NCBI RefSeq assembly: GCF_014654615.1
Contig: NZ_BNBB01000006.1
Coordinates: 1 to 64,000 of the forward strand
Length of the DNA stretch: 64,000 nucleotides
DNA from: Streptosporangium violaceochromogenes
GTDB lineage: Bacteria; Actinomycetota; Actinomycetes; Streptosporangiales; Streptosporangiaceae
Direction of reading: 5' to 3'
Below, in pieces: positions 15,941 through 24,349 of the stretch (positions are counted from its first letter, which is position 1; each line of letters opens with the position of its first letter). Made by a program: the position numbers and the translations under genes. Below the pieces are notes generated by a model, which made no database searches, was not told the DNA's origin, and was given only the letters and a program-made list of their open reading frames with translations.

Positions 15941-16434
15941 AACACGCCTACGCCTTGGGAAGGACATTGGCCGGTGTGGGCTTGCTGGCCGGCGCATTGG
16001 CCGGCTGCGGCACCCAGCTGGATCCCGAGGGCCAGGCCATCCGTGAGGCGACAGAGATCGTCAAGCGGCAGGCCGCGGGGGCGAAGTGGTGGTTCGCCTC
16101 CGCGCTGCGTGACGCCGGCGCTGAACATTCGTCGCCGAAAAAGATTCTCGGGGAGATGAACAGGGCCCTCTTGGCGGGGGACGCCTTGAAAACGTTTGAC
16201 GCCTCGTACTCCCCCGGCGGTCTGGTCAGTATCAAGGCGGGCTTCGGCACGAGAGTCGAGAAGGGCGGGGGGTTGTGGTACACCCATAAGGTCGCCCTGC
16301 TGTGCGCGGAGTTCGGCGGCAAAATCGGTTCGCCGAACACGATTACCATGGCGAACACGCCGTGTCCGCCTCGGGTGAATTACGCGGACAAACTCTATTT
16401 GTGGGGTATGCCGGATGTGATAGTGCGCCTGTAG
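15937..16434 (+). CDS. Small lipoprotein coupled to the large secreted hydrolase
   Basis: A 165-residue lipoprotein: MKHAYALGRTLAGVGLLAGALAGC is a signal sequence with the lipobox LAGC, so Cys 24 should be lipidated and hold the protein on the outer face of the membrane. The mature part (ATEIVKRQAAGAKWWFASAL; SIKAGFGTRVEKGGGLWYTHKVALLC) has two further Cys that may pair, and no recognised domain. Its ATG overlaps the stop of the preceding 1351-residue secreted protein by 4 nt (ATGA), so the two are made together; an accessory or immunity-like role for that enzyme is possible but unproven. Confidence 0.82.
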   Translation: MKHAYALGRTLAGVGLLAGALAGCGTQLDPEGQAIREATEIVKRQAAGAKWWFASALRDAGAEHSSPKKILGEMNRALLAGDALKTFDASYSPGGLVSIKAGFGTRVEKGGGLWYTHKVALLCAEFGGKIGSPNTITMANTPCPPRVNYADKLYLWGMPDVIVRL

Positions 16435-16642
16435 GGCGGTTCGTCTACCGGCGGGGAAGGCGGAGACGGAATGTACGGGGACGGGGTTCTCGGCACGTGC
16501 GGCATCCCGGAGTACGGAAGCCGCCGTCTCCGCCCGGCCTGGCCGGCGTCGGCTCACTTTCCGAGAGGGGGAGGGCGGGAGATCGGAGTGCCCGGGTTCG
16601 GGAGGGCGGGCGAGAGGAGGTCCGTCCCGATGAGTGGCCGCC

Positions 16643-17020
16643 TCAGGGCGCGATCTCCAGGGACGAGGTCATCCAGTACGCCCCCGCGCCGACGAAGACG
16701 AGGTCGGCCAGGAGCAGGCCGACGGCCGTCCCGAACAGTTTTCCGCCCTTTCCCTCCATGGAAAGGAAAACCCTCCCGAGAAAGCAGAGGAGGGCGGTTC
16801 CCGCCAGGAGGACGGCCGCGTGCAGAAGAAGCCGGTTCTCGTCGGCGGGGGCCAGGCCGGGGTGAAGGATCCGCCCTATCGACGGTCTCAGGGCGTTGAA
16901 CGTGATCAGACCCCACAGCGGGACAAGCCAGAACAGGCCGCCGAGGACCGCCAGGACGACCGCCAGAGGCGTCCAGTTTCTCCGGGTCGGGTTGGAGGGT
17001 TTGTTTTCCTTGTTCGGCAT
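16643..17020 (-). CDS. Small integral membrane protein, unknown
   Basis: A 125-residue protein with about three transmembrane helices: TPLAVVLAVLGGLFWLVPLWGLITF, LLLHAAVLLAGTALLCFLGRVFL and LFGTAVGLLLADLVFVGAGAYWM. The N-terminus is a short charged Asn/Lys/Pro-rich tail. It starts at ATG 17020. No family is recognised. A degraded copy of its central part lies at about 11206-11302 on the other side of the large secreted-protein operon. Confidence 0.75.
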   Translation of the reverse strand: MPNKENKPSNPTRRNWTPLAVVLAVLGGLFWLVPLWGLITFNALRPSIGRILHPGLAPADENRLLLHAAVLLAGTALLCFLGRVFLSMEGKGGKLFGTAVGLLLADLVFVGAGAYWMTSSLEIAP

Positions 17021-17520
17021 GGGAGATGTTCCGTCCCGGCGGGGGAGTGCTTGTCAATCGGTCCGGGCTGCCGGTGGACGGTTCCGGACGATCGCCGCCG
17101 CTCGGCGGGACCGGTGGGTGACTCCGTGGGGTGTGTGATTGACAGGTCGTGCCTGGAGATTCCTATGCGAAGGGCGGGTGGCGGATGTCCGTCCGGGGCG
17201 TCCGTTCCATAAGGGGAAGAGAGGCGAGACTCTATCATCCGCCTGTTTTCCGGTGTGTCCGCCCCTCGGGGCCTGCCGCAGGGTGTTTTCGGATCGTCTG
17301 GGTACATTTGGACCGGTAAGACCGTACGGTGATCCGCGTCGCCGTGAGGGATCGCGTCGGACACCGGACGTCCGGGTGTCGTTCCCGGGCCGGTCACGGG
17401 CCTCTCCAAGCCGCACCGGCGGCTTCGGGGAGCGGGCCGGGGAGACGCCCAACACCGCCCGGGCCGGTGTGCCGATTCTGTGCGGCCTTACGGCCGATGC
17501 GCCACGCGAGCGGGCCTCCA
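17021..17520. other. 500-bp stretch without a gene
   Basis: Several open frames cross this region on both strands but none has a ribosome site, a normal start context or recognisable protein features. The plus strand around 17290-17335 has short AT-rich patches (ggtacatttggaccggtaag) that could be a promoter, though no gene follows in that direction. Nothing further can be supported. Confidence 0.5.
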
Positions 17521-18507
17521 TTACAGGCGGCCCGCGGATATAATCGGGTAGATGTCGTTTGTGGGTATCCGCTCGACGATCTTTTTGCCTTTGATCGCGT
17601 CTTGGAAGCGGTCGCTGTAAAATTGCCTGAATCGAGACAGGTGGCCCCCGGAGGTGTAGTACGCCTCCACCGCTTCGACAATGGTTTTGTTCGCCCGGAC
17701 CATCATGGCGATGTTGTGACCGTCGGCGTCCTCGACAAGATCACGCAATTTTAACGTGCCGGCGGCATCGAGCTTCGCTAATTTTTCCATGCAGTACGTG
17801 TATCCCGACGAGTAGCTGCCGCTGTCGCGACGCCATTCACCGTAAAAGGTCATCAAGTCTCCTCCCCAGCCGGCCACATCACCGTTGCACTCGTTGACGG
17901 TGGGGTGGGGAAGAGGGGGGCTCACGTATGTTCCGTTACAGGTCCCCTCTGGGTGGGGCACCTTGATGTCAATCCCATGGAAAGGGTCGCGAAACTCTCT
18001 GATCATTTTTATTCCGGAATTTTTTCCGTACCGGATGAAGCCGTCGTCGACATCGCCGATCAGCTGTAGCCATTGATGGTTGTCGTAGTCTTCGTGCCGC
18101 AAGAATTCCATCACCAACTGACTTTTGGGCCGGCTTCCTCCGTAGCCTGTCGCCGGATCGTACAGGCGTCTTACATGGCTTATGAAGATATCGACGGGGG
18201 AGCTGGGATCGTTGACAGAGGAAACACCCGGGTCCGTCCCTGATTTAGGGAGGGGGCGTTTGGAGTCGGAAGGGAAGTGTGGTCGCCTGTTTTTCCGTCT
18301 CCTGGAGGCATCGGCGCGGTGGCCGGGAGCACGTACCGAGGGCGCACGGCACGGCGGCACCGATCGGGTCGACGCCGCCGTGCGCCCTACCGGCGCGAGG
18401 GAAGGGGACGCGGGGGTGGGGAACGTCTCTGCCTCACGGGCCACGGGCCACGGGCCACGGGTCTGGTGGCCGTGAGGTACGTCGATTGTGGGGATCGGCT
18501 TCCGCAC
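17521..18507 (-). CDS. Unrecognised protein, possibly truncated at the 5' end
   Basis: The convincing protein spans about residue 95 to the end (328 residues in the longest frame), from SSPVDIFISHVRRLYDPATG onward. It contains HEDYDNHQWLQLIGDVDDGF, a Trp/Gly-rich DVAGWGGDLMTFYGEWRRD and several Cys, and ends IYPIISAGRL. The first ~90 residues are Arg/Pro/Ser-rich, have no signal peptide and match the high-GC background, whereas the rest is lower in GC. No ATG, GTG or TTG with a ribosome site is visible near the junction at ~18200. The gene may have lost its original start and secretion signal, or may use the distal start at 18507. I do not recognise the family; an acidic catalytic site in the DxAGWGGDL region is conceivable. 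Confidence 0.55.
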   Translation of the reverse strand: MRKPIPTIDVPHGHQTRGPWPVAREAETFPTPASPSLAPVGRTAASTRSVPPCRAPSVRAPGHRADASRRRKNRRPHFPSDSKRPLPKSGTDPGVSSVNDPSSPVDIFISHVRRLYDPATGYGGSRPKSQLVMEFLRHEDYDNHQWLQLIGDVDDGFIRYGKNSGIKMIREFRDPFHGIDIKVPHPEGTCNGTYVSPPLPHPTVNECNGDVAGWGGDLMTFYGEWRRDSGSYSSGYTYCMEKLAKLDAAGTLKLRDLVEDADGHNIAMMVRANKTIVEAVEAYYTSGGHLSRFRQFYSDRFQDAIKGKKIVERIPTNDIYPIISAGRL

Positions 18508-18656
18508 GCGGAGGCGGTGGGGGAGAGGGGCCCGTTACGCCGGGGAAAGACGCTCCCCGAGAGGGGCCTGCGACCTGTGGACGGGGGAGGGCGGTGCGGG
18601 AAGTCCGAGGACGGAGAAGGGCAAGGTTTCGAGGACGGCGCCAGTGAGGAAAGGGG

Positions 18657-19220
18657 TCAGCGGCGGCCGGTGAGGGTGGCGGTGTAGGTGGAGTTGCCGC
18701 AGGGGTAGCCGCCGAAGCCGCGCATCGAGATCCGGCCCGAGACCGTGCCGTTGTCGTGGAAGGTGTAGGCGGCGCCGCCGTCGACGGGGTGGTAGACGCA
18801 GCTCGTGAGGCTGCCCGTGGCGGTGAAGTTGTTGGCGAAGGTGGCGGCGATCCGCTTGTCGGGCACGACGGTCACGGTGGCCCCGTTGACCGTGACGTAG
18901 GCCATGTCGAGGGAGGCGGTGCTCCTGATGCAGGCCGAGTTGCTGCCGTACCAGATGGCGCCGACCTCCGGGGTGCCGGCGGGGAAGCCCGACTTCAGGC
19001 AGACGTCCACCGGGTTGACCCCGTTGGTGGTGACGCGTGTGACGGTGCTGCGCAGGACCAGGGTGCCCGAACGCCGGAAGCTCCTGCCGCTGACGCTGCC
19101 GGAGACGCTGACGCTGTAGGCGACCGCGCCACGGGCCGCGCTCGCCTGGGCGGGTGCCGGGAGTGCCGCGGCGACCAGCGCCGCGCCGGCGAGGGTGGAC
19201 AACACGATGCGTGCGCGCAT
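18657..19220 (-). CDS. Secreted protein of unknown function
   Basis: A 187-residue protein with a clean Sec signal peptide (MRARIVLSTLAGAALVAAAL, then PAPAQASA). The mature part is beta-rich and Thr/Ser/Gly/Val-rich (AVAYSVSVSGSVSGRSFRRS) with four Cys (DVCLKSG, SACIRST, SCVYHP, YPCGNS), probably two disulphides, and resembles small secreted beta-sandwich proteins. It starts at ATG 19220 with AGGAGCAGAAC upstream. A 14-bp-stem hairpin separates it from the response-regulator gene on the same strand, so it is transcribed on its own. Confidence 0.85.
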   Translation of the reverse strand: MRARIVLSTLAGAALVAAALPAPAQASAARGAVAYSVSVSGSVSGRSFRRSGTLVLRSTVTRVTTNGVNPVDVCLKSGFPAGTPEVGAIWYGSNSACIRSTASLDMAYVTVNGATVTVVPDKRIAATFANNFTATGSLTSCVYHPVDGGAAYTFHDNGTVSGRISMRGFGGYPCGNSTYTATLTGRR

Positions 19221-19278
19221 GTTCTGCTCCTGATGGAAGAGACCGAGCCCCGCGCCGATTATGGAACGGTCCGATCAT

Positions 19279-19312
19279 CGCGGGACATCCCCAATCGTGG
19301 GGATGTCCCGCG
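19279..19312 (-). terminator. Strong hairpin after the two-component operon
   Basis: CGCGGGACATCCCC and GGGGATGTCCCGCG form a perfect 14-bp stem around the loop AATCGT. It lies 20 nt downstream of the response-regulator stop on the minus strand. There is no T-tract, which is usual for GC-rich actinomycete terminators. Confidence 0.75.
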
Positions 19313-19332
19313 GGCCGCCGGGGACGGGAGGA

Positions 19333-20139
19333 TCAGCACAGACGCAGCTCCAGCGCCCAGCGCAGGGCCGCGGCGCGGGGGGAGAGATCCTTCTCCCCGG
19401 GGTGGGAGGCCAGGTACTTTCGCTTGACCGACTCCAGGTGGTCGGCGACGGTACCTGGCCTGATCCCCAGCTCCCTGGCGGTCTCCTTCAGGCCCAGGCC
19501 GAGACAGCCCACCTGGGCGACCACGTCGAGCTCGCGCGGTGACAGCCGGTTCACCCTACGGCGGCGGCCGGCCAGAATGAACGCTCCAGCCAGGGCGCTC
19601 TCCAGCCCGGCGGGGTCCAGTCGCAGGGCGGTGCGCACCTCCTCCTCGCCGTCGCCCTCGGCCAGCGCCCGCAGCGCCGCCCGCTGCCCCGCCGACAGGT
19701 CGGTCCCCGCCAGGGGGCGGATCGCGGCGTCGTCGAGGAGGAAGGCGGCCAGCAGGGGGGAGACGTAGTGGCGGCCCGCGCTCACCACGCCGACCGCGTG
19801 GAGGTACTCGCGGTGGGTGGTGAACCGCTTCTCGACGTATCCCCAGGCGCCGGAGGCGATCGTGTCGAGCGCCTGCTCGCGGCCCGCGACCCCCGAGGTG
19901 GCCAGGACCCGCCAGCCCCGGGCGCCGAGGTGGGCCACCGCCTCGGCGCCCGTGCGGCCCTCGGGCAGCGAGTAGTCGCAGATCGCCACGCCGCCGGGGT
20001 GTCCGCGGGGGAGCGCCTCGACGGCGGTGACCGGTTCCAGCACCCGGTACCCGGCCCGGCGCAGCGCGTCGGCCAGCGGGTAGGAGACGATGGGGTGGTC
20101 GTCGACGATCCCGACGACTCCTTCCACGGCGCCGTTCAC
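19333..20139 (-). CDS. LuxR/NarL-type response regulator
   Basis: A 268-residue response regulator. The receiver domain (1-125) has the acidic pair in GIVDDHP, the phospho-acceptor Asp in AICDYSLPEG, the Ser in VLATSG and the Lys in YVEKRF. A C-terminal LuxR HTH follows: NRLSPRELDVVAQVGCLGLGLKETARELGIRPGTVADHL. Between them lies a second segment, DLSAGQRAALRALAEGDGEEEVRTALRL, that reads like a degenerate copy of the same HTH. The GTG start at 20139 overlaps the kinase stop (GTGA), so both are translated together; the kinase upstream is its obvious partner. Target genes are unknown. Confidence 0.93.
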   Translation of the reverse strand: MNGAVEGVVGIVDDHPIVSYPLADALRRAGYRVLEPVTAVEALPRGHPGGVAICDYSLPEGRTGAEAVAHLGARGWRVLATSGVAGREQALDTIASGAWGYVEKRFTTHREYLHAVGVVSAGRHYVSPLLAAFLLDDAAIRPLAGTDLSAGQRAALRALAEGDGEEEVRTALRLDPAGLESALAGAFILAGRRRRVNRLSPRELDVVAQVGCLGLGLKETARELGIRPGTVADHLESVKRKYLASHPGEKDLSPRAAALRWALELRLC

Positions 20140-21386
20140 CCTTCTCTCCCGGGCGGGCCGCCCTGGGGCTCCCGCCCCCGCGTTCCCGGCCCTTCTCCGG
20201 CAAGGTCCTCCCCGGATCTCTCTCCGGCAAGGTCCTCTCCTCGCGGGTCCGCGCGCCAGCGGAGGATGACCTTGGTGCCGCCGCCCGGCGGTGAGTCGAT
20301 CCGGCAGGTGCCGCCGTGCCGTTCGACGGCGGCGAAGCTGCGGGACATGCCGCCGCCGTGCCGTACCGGCCCGGGGGATAAGCCGCGGCCCCGATCGCGC
20401 ACGATGACGGTCACCCCGTCGTCGGAGGCGGCGGCGTAGAGGTGCACCTCCTGGAGGTTGCCGGCGTGTCTGGCCACGTTGTTCAGCGCCTCCCGGGCCG
20501 CGGAGGCGAGCACCCCGCCGATCTCCGGCGGCGGGTCGGCGCGTATCCGCAGGACGTGGGTGAGCTCCAGCCCCAGGTCGGCGGCGCTCTCGACGACCTC
20601 GGCCATCAGGTCGGTGAACGCCGTGACGTGCTCGTCGGTGAGGAACCGTCTGGCCCGCCGGGCGGCGCGGCGGGCGGCGCGGGCGGTGGGCCGGTCGAGT
20701 GCGGGGCTGCCGGCGACCCGCTCCACGATCGGCAGCAGGTCGTCGTGGATCGCCCGGTGGGCCGACTCGCGCTGGCGCAGCGACTCCTGGCGGCGTTCGT
20801 ACTCGGCCAGCAGCCTCTGGCGCTCCTCTGCCAGTCGCTGGGCCCGCACCGTCTGCCCGGCCAGACCGCGCAGCTCCCCGCTGATCAGTACGGCGATCAG
20901 GAACCACAGGGTGAAGCCCAGCAGGTCCGACAGCAGTTTCTGGGTGATGTTGGGGAAGATCGAGGCGGTCCACACGGCGGCGAGCACCGCCACCGCCGCC
21001 ACCGCGCGGCGGCTCCAGCCGAACCCGAAGCCGAGCACCGCCGGTGTGGCCAGCGTGAACGGCAGCAGGGCCGTCATGACGACGTTGCGTTCGCCGGGGA
21101 AGGCGGCGCGCGAGCCCACGGCCATCACCACGAGGCTCACCAGCACGTCCGTCCAGACCAGGAGGGGGTCGTGCAGGGTGCCCGTCCGCCAGGCCCGGCG
21201 GGCGAACCACCAGGCCTCGGCCGCGGCGACCGCCGCCGCGGCGAAGGCGGCCCACGGTGCCGCCAGCCGGCTCCAGGAGGCCAGCGGCACCAGCAGGAAG
21301 GCGGTGGTTCCCAGACGGGCGTAGATGATCATCCTGGCCATGCGCCGTTCGGTGGCGGTCTCGACGTCGTGCCCCGTGAACTCCAC
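20136..21386 (-). CDS. Sensor histidine kinase (HisKA_3 type)
   Basis: A 416-residue membrane kinase. Residues ~20-170 contain about five or six transmembrane helices with no large extracellular loop, so it probably senses a membrane-soluble or intramembrane signal. A coiled-coil-like stretch (AQRLAEERQRLLAEYERRQESLRQRE) leads to the phosphorylation site AHRAIHDDLLPIVE, where His 214 fits the HisKA_3 pattern. The ATPase domain shows the N box AAREALNNVARHA and G-box VIVRDRGRGLSPGPVRHGGGMSRS. The tail holds a short repeat (GEDLAGER, GEDLAGEG). It is the first gene of the pair with the response regulator. Confidence 0.93.
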   Translation of the reverse strand: MEFTGHDVETATERRMARMIIYARLGTTAFLLVPLASWSRLAAPWAAFAAAAVAAAEAWWFARRAWRTGTLHDPLLVWTDVLVSLVVMAVGSRAAFPGERNVVMTALLPFTLATPAVLGFGFGWSRRAVAAVAVLAAVWTASIFPNITQKLLSDLLGFTLWFLIAVLISGELRGLAGQTVRAQRLAEERQRLLAEYERRQESLRQRESAHRAIHDDLLPIVERVAGSPALDRPTARAARRAARRARRFLTDEHVTAFTDLMAEVVESAADLGLELTHVLRIRADPPPEIGGVLASAAREALNNVARHAGNLQEVHLYAAASDDGVTVIVRDRGRGLSPGPVRHGGGMSRSFAAVERHGGTCRIDSPPGGGTKVILRWRADPRGEDLAGERSGEDLAGEGPGTRGREPQGGPPGREG

Positions 21387-21564
21387 ACATAGCGGACGTG
21401 CCCCGCCCCGTGAGCGGGTTACCGCGTGCCCTGATCGTTACCGGGCTCCGAGAAGGCGTTCAACCTGCTCAAGAGGCCTCCAAACCGGCAGACGCATGTG
21501 ATCGTCGTGCCCTTGCCGTTACCGGCCTCAAGGGAACTTTCTCGCCGACGCGTCTCATACGGCC

Positions 21565-21599
21565 CGGCGAGGCACACGGCCCCGCGGCCCGCCTCGCCG
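21565..21599 (-). terminator. Hairpin just downstream of the LCP gene
   Basis: CGGCGAGGC (21565-21573) pairs perfectly with GCCTCGCCG (21591-21599), with a GGCC-rich inner hairpin. It begins 7 nt past the stop of the LCP gene on the minus strand. No T-tract is present. Confidence 0.6.
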
Positions 21600-21605
21600 A
21601 TCCGG

Positions 21606-23156
21606 TCAACGCTTGCAGATGTTCTCGGTCGCCGTCCTGGCCACCGGGGTGGAGGTCGGGGCGGGGGTGGCGACGGGGGTGGTGGGGGTCTCCTTGACGG
21701 TGACCTTCTTGACCCCCGTGTACTTCCGGCCGACGACGACCTCGATCCGGCCGCCGAGGGTGTCGACACGCCGCAGGTCCGATCCGGGCAGGGCGGCGGC
21801 CAGGGTCCGCGCGGAGTCCTCGCGGCCCGGGCCGTACCGGATGACCGTCGTGTCGTGGTCTCTCTCCCTGGTGTCGCCGGCGCGTTCGGGGACCAGGAAA
21901 CCGGCCTTCAGCAGGTCGTCCCGCGTCCGCCTGCCGAGACCGGTGATCAGCGTGCCGTTGAGCACCCTGACGGAGACGCGCGAGGGCGGCACGGCCGGCG
22001 AGGTGGCCGAGGGCGAGGGGGACGGCGTCGCGGACGGGGTGCCCGAGGTGCTCGCGGACGGGCTCGCGGCGGGCGTGGTGGAGGCGGCGGGCGTGGCCGG
22101 CTGGGCGGCCTTGGTGAGCGGCTCGTCGGCGCCGATCCTGCGGAACAGGTCGGCCGCGGCCTGCTTGTCCCAGAGCACGGCGGACTCACCGGTCGGCGCC
22201 TTGTAGTCGACGTCGGCGAGCGGGACCTTCGCGAAGGAGACGTCGTCGGTGGAGACGTCTTTGAGCTGGTTGGCCAGGCCCAGCAGGTCCTTGCGCAGCG
22301 CGTCGTCCACGCGGAGCGTTCCGAGGGTGCTGTCGACGAACCCGGTGAGCTTGACGGGGTTGGCCAGCGTGCCGCCGCTCAGGGCCTGGTGCAGCAGGGC
22401 CGAGATGACCTGCTGCTGGCGGTCGATGCGGTCCAGGTCGGAGCGCGCGGTGGCGCGGGTACGGGCGTAGGCGAGGGCCTTGGTGCCGTCGAGGGAGTAG
22501 GTGCCCGGCTGGAGCTTGAGCCCGGTGTTGGGGTCGTCGATGGGCACGGGAGTGCAGACCGAGACGCCCCCGAGCGAGTCGACCACCTGGATGAACCCGA
22601 GCACGTTGACCTCGACGTAGTGGTTGACGGTCAGCCCGGTGACGTTCTCCACGGTTCGCACGGTCAACTTCGGGCCGCCGAGCTGGTAGGCTGCGTTGAT
22701 CTTGTGGGCGCCCTTGCCGGGGATGGTCGTCCAGGTGTCGCGGGGAAGGCTGACCACGGTGACCCTGCTGTGGTCCTCCGACAGGTGGAGCACCATCATG
22801 GTGTCGGTGCGCTCGCCGCTCTCGCGGCCCAGCTTGAGCTGGTTCTGCTGTCGCCGGGAGAGGTTGTCGCGTTTGTCCACCCCGACGACCAGGATGTTCA
22901 TGGCGCCGGTGGACTGCGATCCCGGCACACCCGCGTCGACCGACTCGATCTTGGTCCCCACGTAGCTGGTCAGCGCCCACGTCGTGCCGGAGCCACTCAG
23001 CACCAGACAGGAGAGCGAGCCGGCCACGAGGAGGCCGCGCCGCCGGGAACGGGCGCCCCTGGCGGACCTGCGTTCGCGCCGGGGGCTCACGCGGACGTTG
23101 CCGTAGGCGTCACCGCCCACGTGCACCCCTGAGTCGTCCTCTCGCGGGTCGCGCAT
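21606..23156 (-). CDS. LytR-CpsA-Psr (LCP) family wall-glycopolymer ligase
   Basis: A 516-residue membrane-anchored enzyme that attaches teichoic acid or other undecaprenyl-linked glycopolymers to peptidoglycan. A basic cytoplasmic tail precedes one transmembrane helix (LLVAGSLSCLVLSGSGTTWAL, residues ~45-65). The LCP domain shows the phosphate-binding residues in NILVVGVDKRDN, GERTDTMMVLHL, VSLPRDTWTTIPG and AYARTRATARSDLDRIDRQQ. A Pro/Ser/Thr linker leads to a LytR_C domain (VSVRVLNGTLITGLG). The ATG at 23156 follows GGGGG. It is divergent from a glycosyltransferase in a locus with TagF-like and CDP-polyol genes, so a wall teichoic acid is the probable substrate. Confidence 0.94.
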   Translation of the reverse strand: MRDPREDDSGVHVGGDAYGNVRVSPRRERRSARGARSRRRGLLVAGSLSCLVLSGSGTTWALTSYVGTKIESVDAGVPGSQSTGAMNILVVGVDKRDNLSRRQQNQLKLGRESGERTDTMMVLHLSEDHSRVTVVSLPRDTWTTIPGKGAHKINAAYQLGGPKLTVRTVENVTGLTVNHYVEVNVLGFIQVVDSLGGVSVCTPVPIDDPNTGLKLQPGTYSLDGTKALAYARTRATARSDLDRIDRQQQVISALLHQALSGGTLANPVKLTGFVDSTLGTLRVDDALRKDLLGLANQLKDVSTDDVSFAKVPLADVDYKAPTGESAVLWDKQAAADLFRRIGADEPLTKAAQPATPAASTTPAASPSASTSGTPSATPSPSPSATSPAVPPSRVSVRVLNGTLITGLGRRTRDDLLKAGFLVPERAGDTRERDHDTTVIRYGPGREDSARTLAAALPGSDLRRVDTLGGRIEVVVGRKYTGVKKVTVKETPTTPVATPAPTSTPVARTATENICKR

Positions 23157-23210
23157 GAGTGGCCCCCTAGGCTCAAGCTGGGTCGATGAGGTACCCGTCC
23201 GTACAGTAGC

Positions 23211-24254
23211 GTGAGCGACGCCATGAAGCAGTTTCCCGACTCGCCCGCGCCGGCGTCGTCTCCCGAGACACGCGTCTGGCCGCCCATCTCCATCGTCATC
23301 CCGGTGCTGAACGAGGAGCGCCATCTTCGGGAGGCGGTGCGCCAGGTCCTGTCGCAGCGTTACGAAGGGCCGATCGAGGTCGTTCTCGCGATCGGGCCCT
23401 CGCGCGACCGCACCCAGGAGGTCGCGGACGCGATAGCGGCCGAAGACCCCCGGGTGACCGTGGTCCCCAACCCGACGGGCCGCACGCCCCACGCGCTCAA
23501 CGCGGCCATCGCCGCGTCCCGCAACGGGATCATCGCCCGTGTGGACGGCCACGCCATGCTCCCGGAGGACTATCTCCGGGTCGCGGTGGAGACACTGGAG
23601 GAGACCGGGGCGGACAACGTCGGCGGCGTCATGGCCGCCGAGGGCGTGACGCCGTTCGAGCGGGCCGTGGCCCGCGCGATGACCTCCAAGATCGGTGTCG
23701 GCGGGGCCAGGTTCCACACCGGCGGCACCGCGGGGCCGGCCGACACGGTGTATCTCGGCGTGTTCCGCCGTGAGGCGCTGGAGAGGGTCGGCGGCTACGA
23801 CGAGCACTTCCAGCGGGCGCAGGACTGGGAGATGAACCACCGCATCCGTGCGACGGGCGGCCTGGTCTGGTTCCAGCCCCGCATGCGCGTGTCCTACCGG
23901 CCCAGGCCCACCCTCAAGGCGCTGGCCAAGCAGTACTTCCACTACGGCCGCTGGCGGAGGGTGGTCGCCCGTACGCACGAGGGCACGATCAACCTGCGCT
24001 ACCTCGCCCCCCCGGCGGCCGTGCTGGCGATCGCCGCGGGGCTGCTCGTCTCGCCCTTCTTCTGGCCCGGCCTGCTGGTCCCCGGCGGGTACCTGGCGGC
24101 GATCCTGGGCGGCGCGGCGGTCACCGGCGGCGGCCTGCCCGCCGGGGTGCTCGTCCGGCTGCCGCTGGTCTACGTCACCATGCACATGGCGTGGGGGTGG
24201 GGCTTTCTGACGAGCCCGAAGAGTCTCGGCAAGCCGCGGCGCGAGGTGGTCTGA
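23211..24254 (+). CDS. Glycosyltransferase family 2, membrane-anchored
   Basis: A 347-residue GT2 enzyme. The GT-A domain opens with ISIVIPVLNEERHLREAV, has the metal-binding ARVDGHAML (DxD-like DG) near residue 105, and the acceptor/catalytic EHFQRAQDWEMNHR (ED/QxxRW-type) near residue 205. Two hydrophobic helices close it (LAPPAAVLAIAAGLLVSPFFWPG; LVRLPLVYVTMHMAWGWGF). GTG at 23211 is the start; only 54 bp separate it from the divergent LCP gene. A GT2 protein (PdtA) next to LCP and TagF-like genes takes part in spore-wall teichoic acid synthesis in Streptomyces coelicolor, and this gene is a candidate counterpart; the sugar is not known. Confidence 0.9.
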   Translation: MSDAMKQFPDSPAPASSPETRVWPPISIVIPVLNEERHLREAVRQVLSQRYEGPIEVVLAIGPSRDRTQEVADAIAAEDPRVTVVPNPTGRTPHALNAAIAASRNGIIARVDGHAMLPEDYLRVAVETLEETGADNVGGVMAAEGVTPFERAVARAMTSKIGVGGARFHTGGTAGPADTVYLGVFRREALERVGGYDEHFQRAQDWEMNHRIRATGGLVWFQPRMRVSYRPRPTLKALAKQYFHYGRWRRVVARTHEGTINLRYLAPPAAVLAIAAGLLVSPFFWPGLLVPGGYLAAILGGAAVTGGGLPAGVLVRLPLVYVTMHMAWGWGFLTSPKSLGKPRREVV

Positions 24255-24277
24255 CCGACGGCGCGGCCTCGCCTCGA

Positions 24278-24306
24278 AGGCCCCTCCGCCCGGGGTGGAG
24301 GGCCGG
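24278..24306. terminator. Candidate hairpin between convergent genes
   Basis: GGCCCCTCC and GGAGGGCC can pair (one bulged base) around GCCCGGGGT in the 95-bp gap between the convergent glycosyltransferase and TagF-like genes. No T-tract. It may end both transcripts. Confidence 0.4.
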
Positions 24307-24349
24307 CGGCACCGGGCCCTTCCAGGCCGTGCCGGGGCGCACCCGCCGA

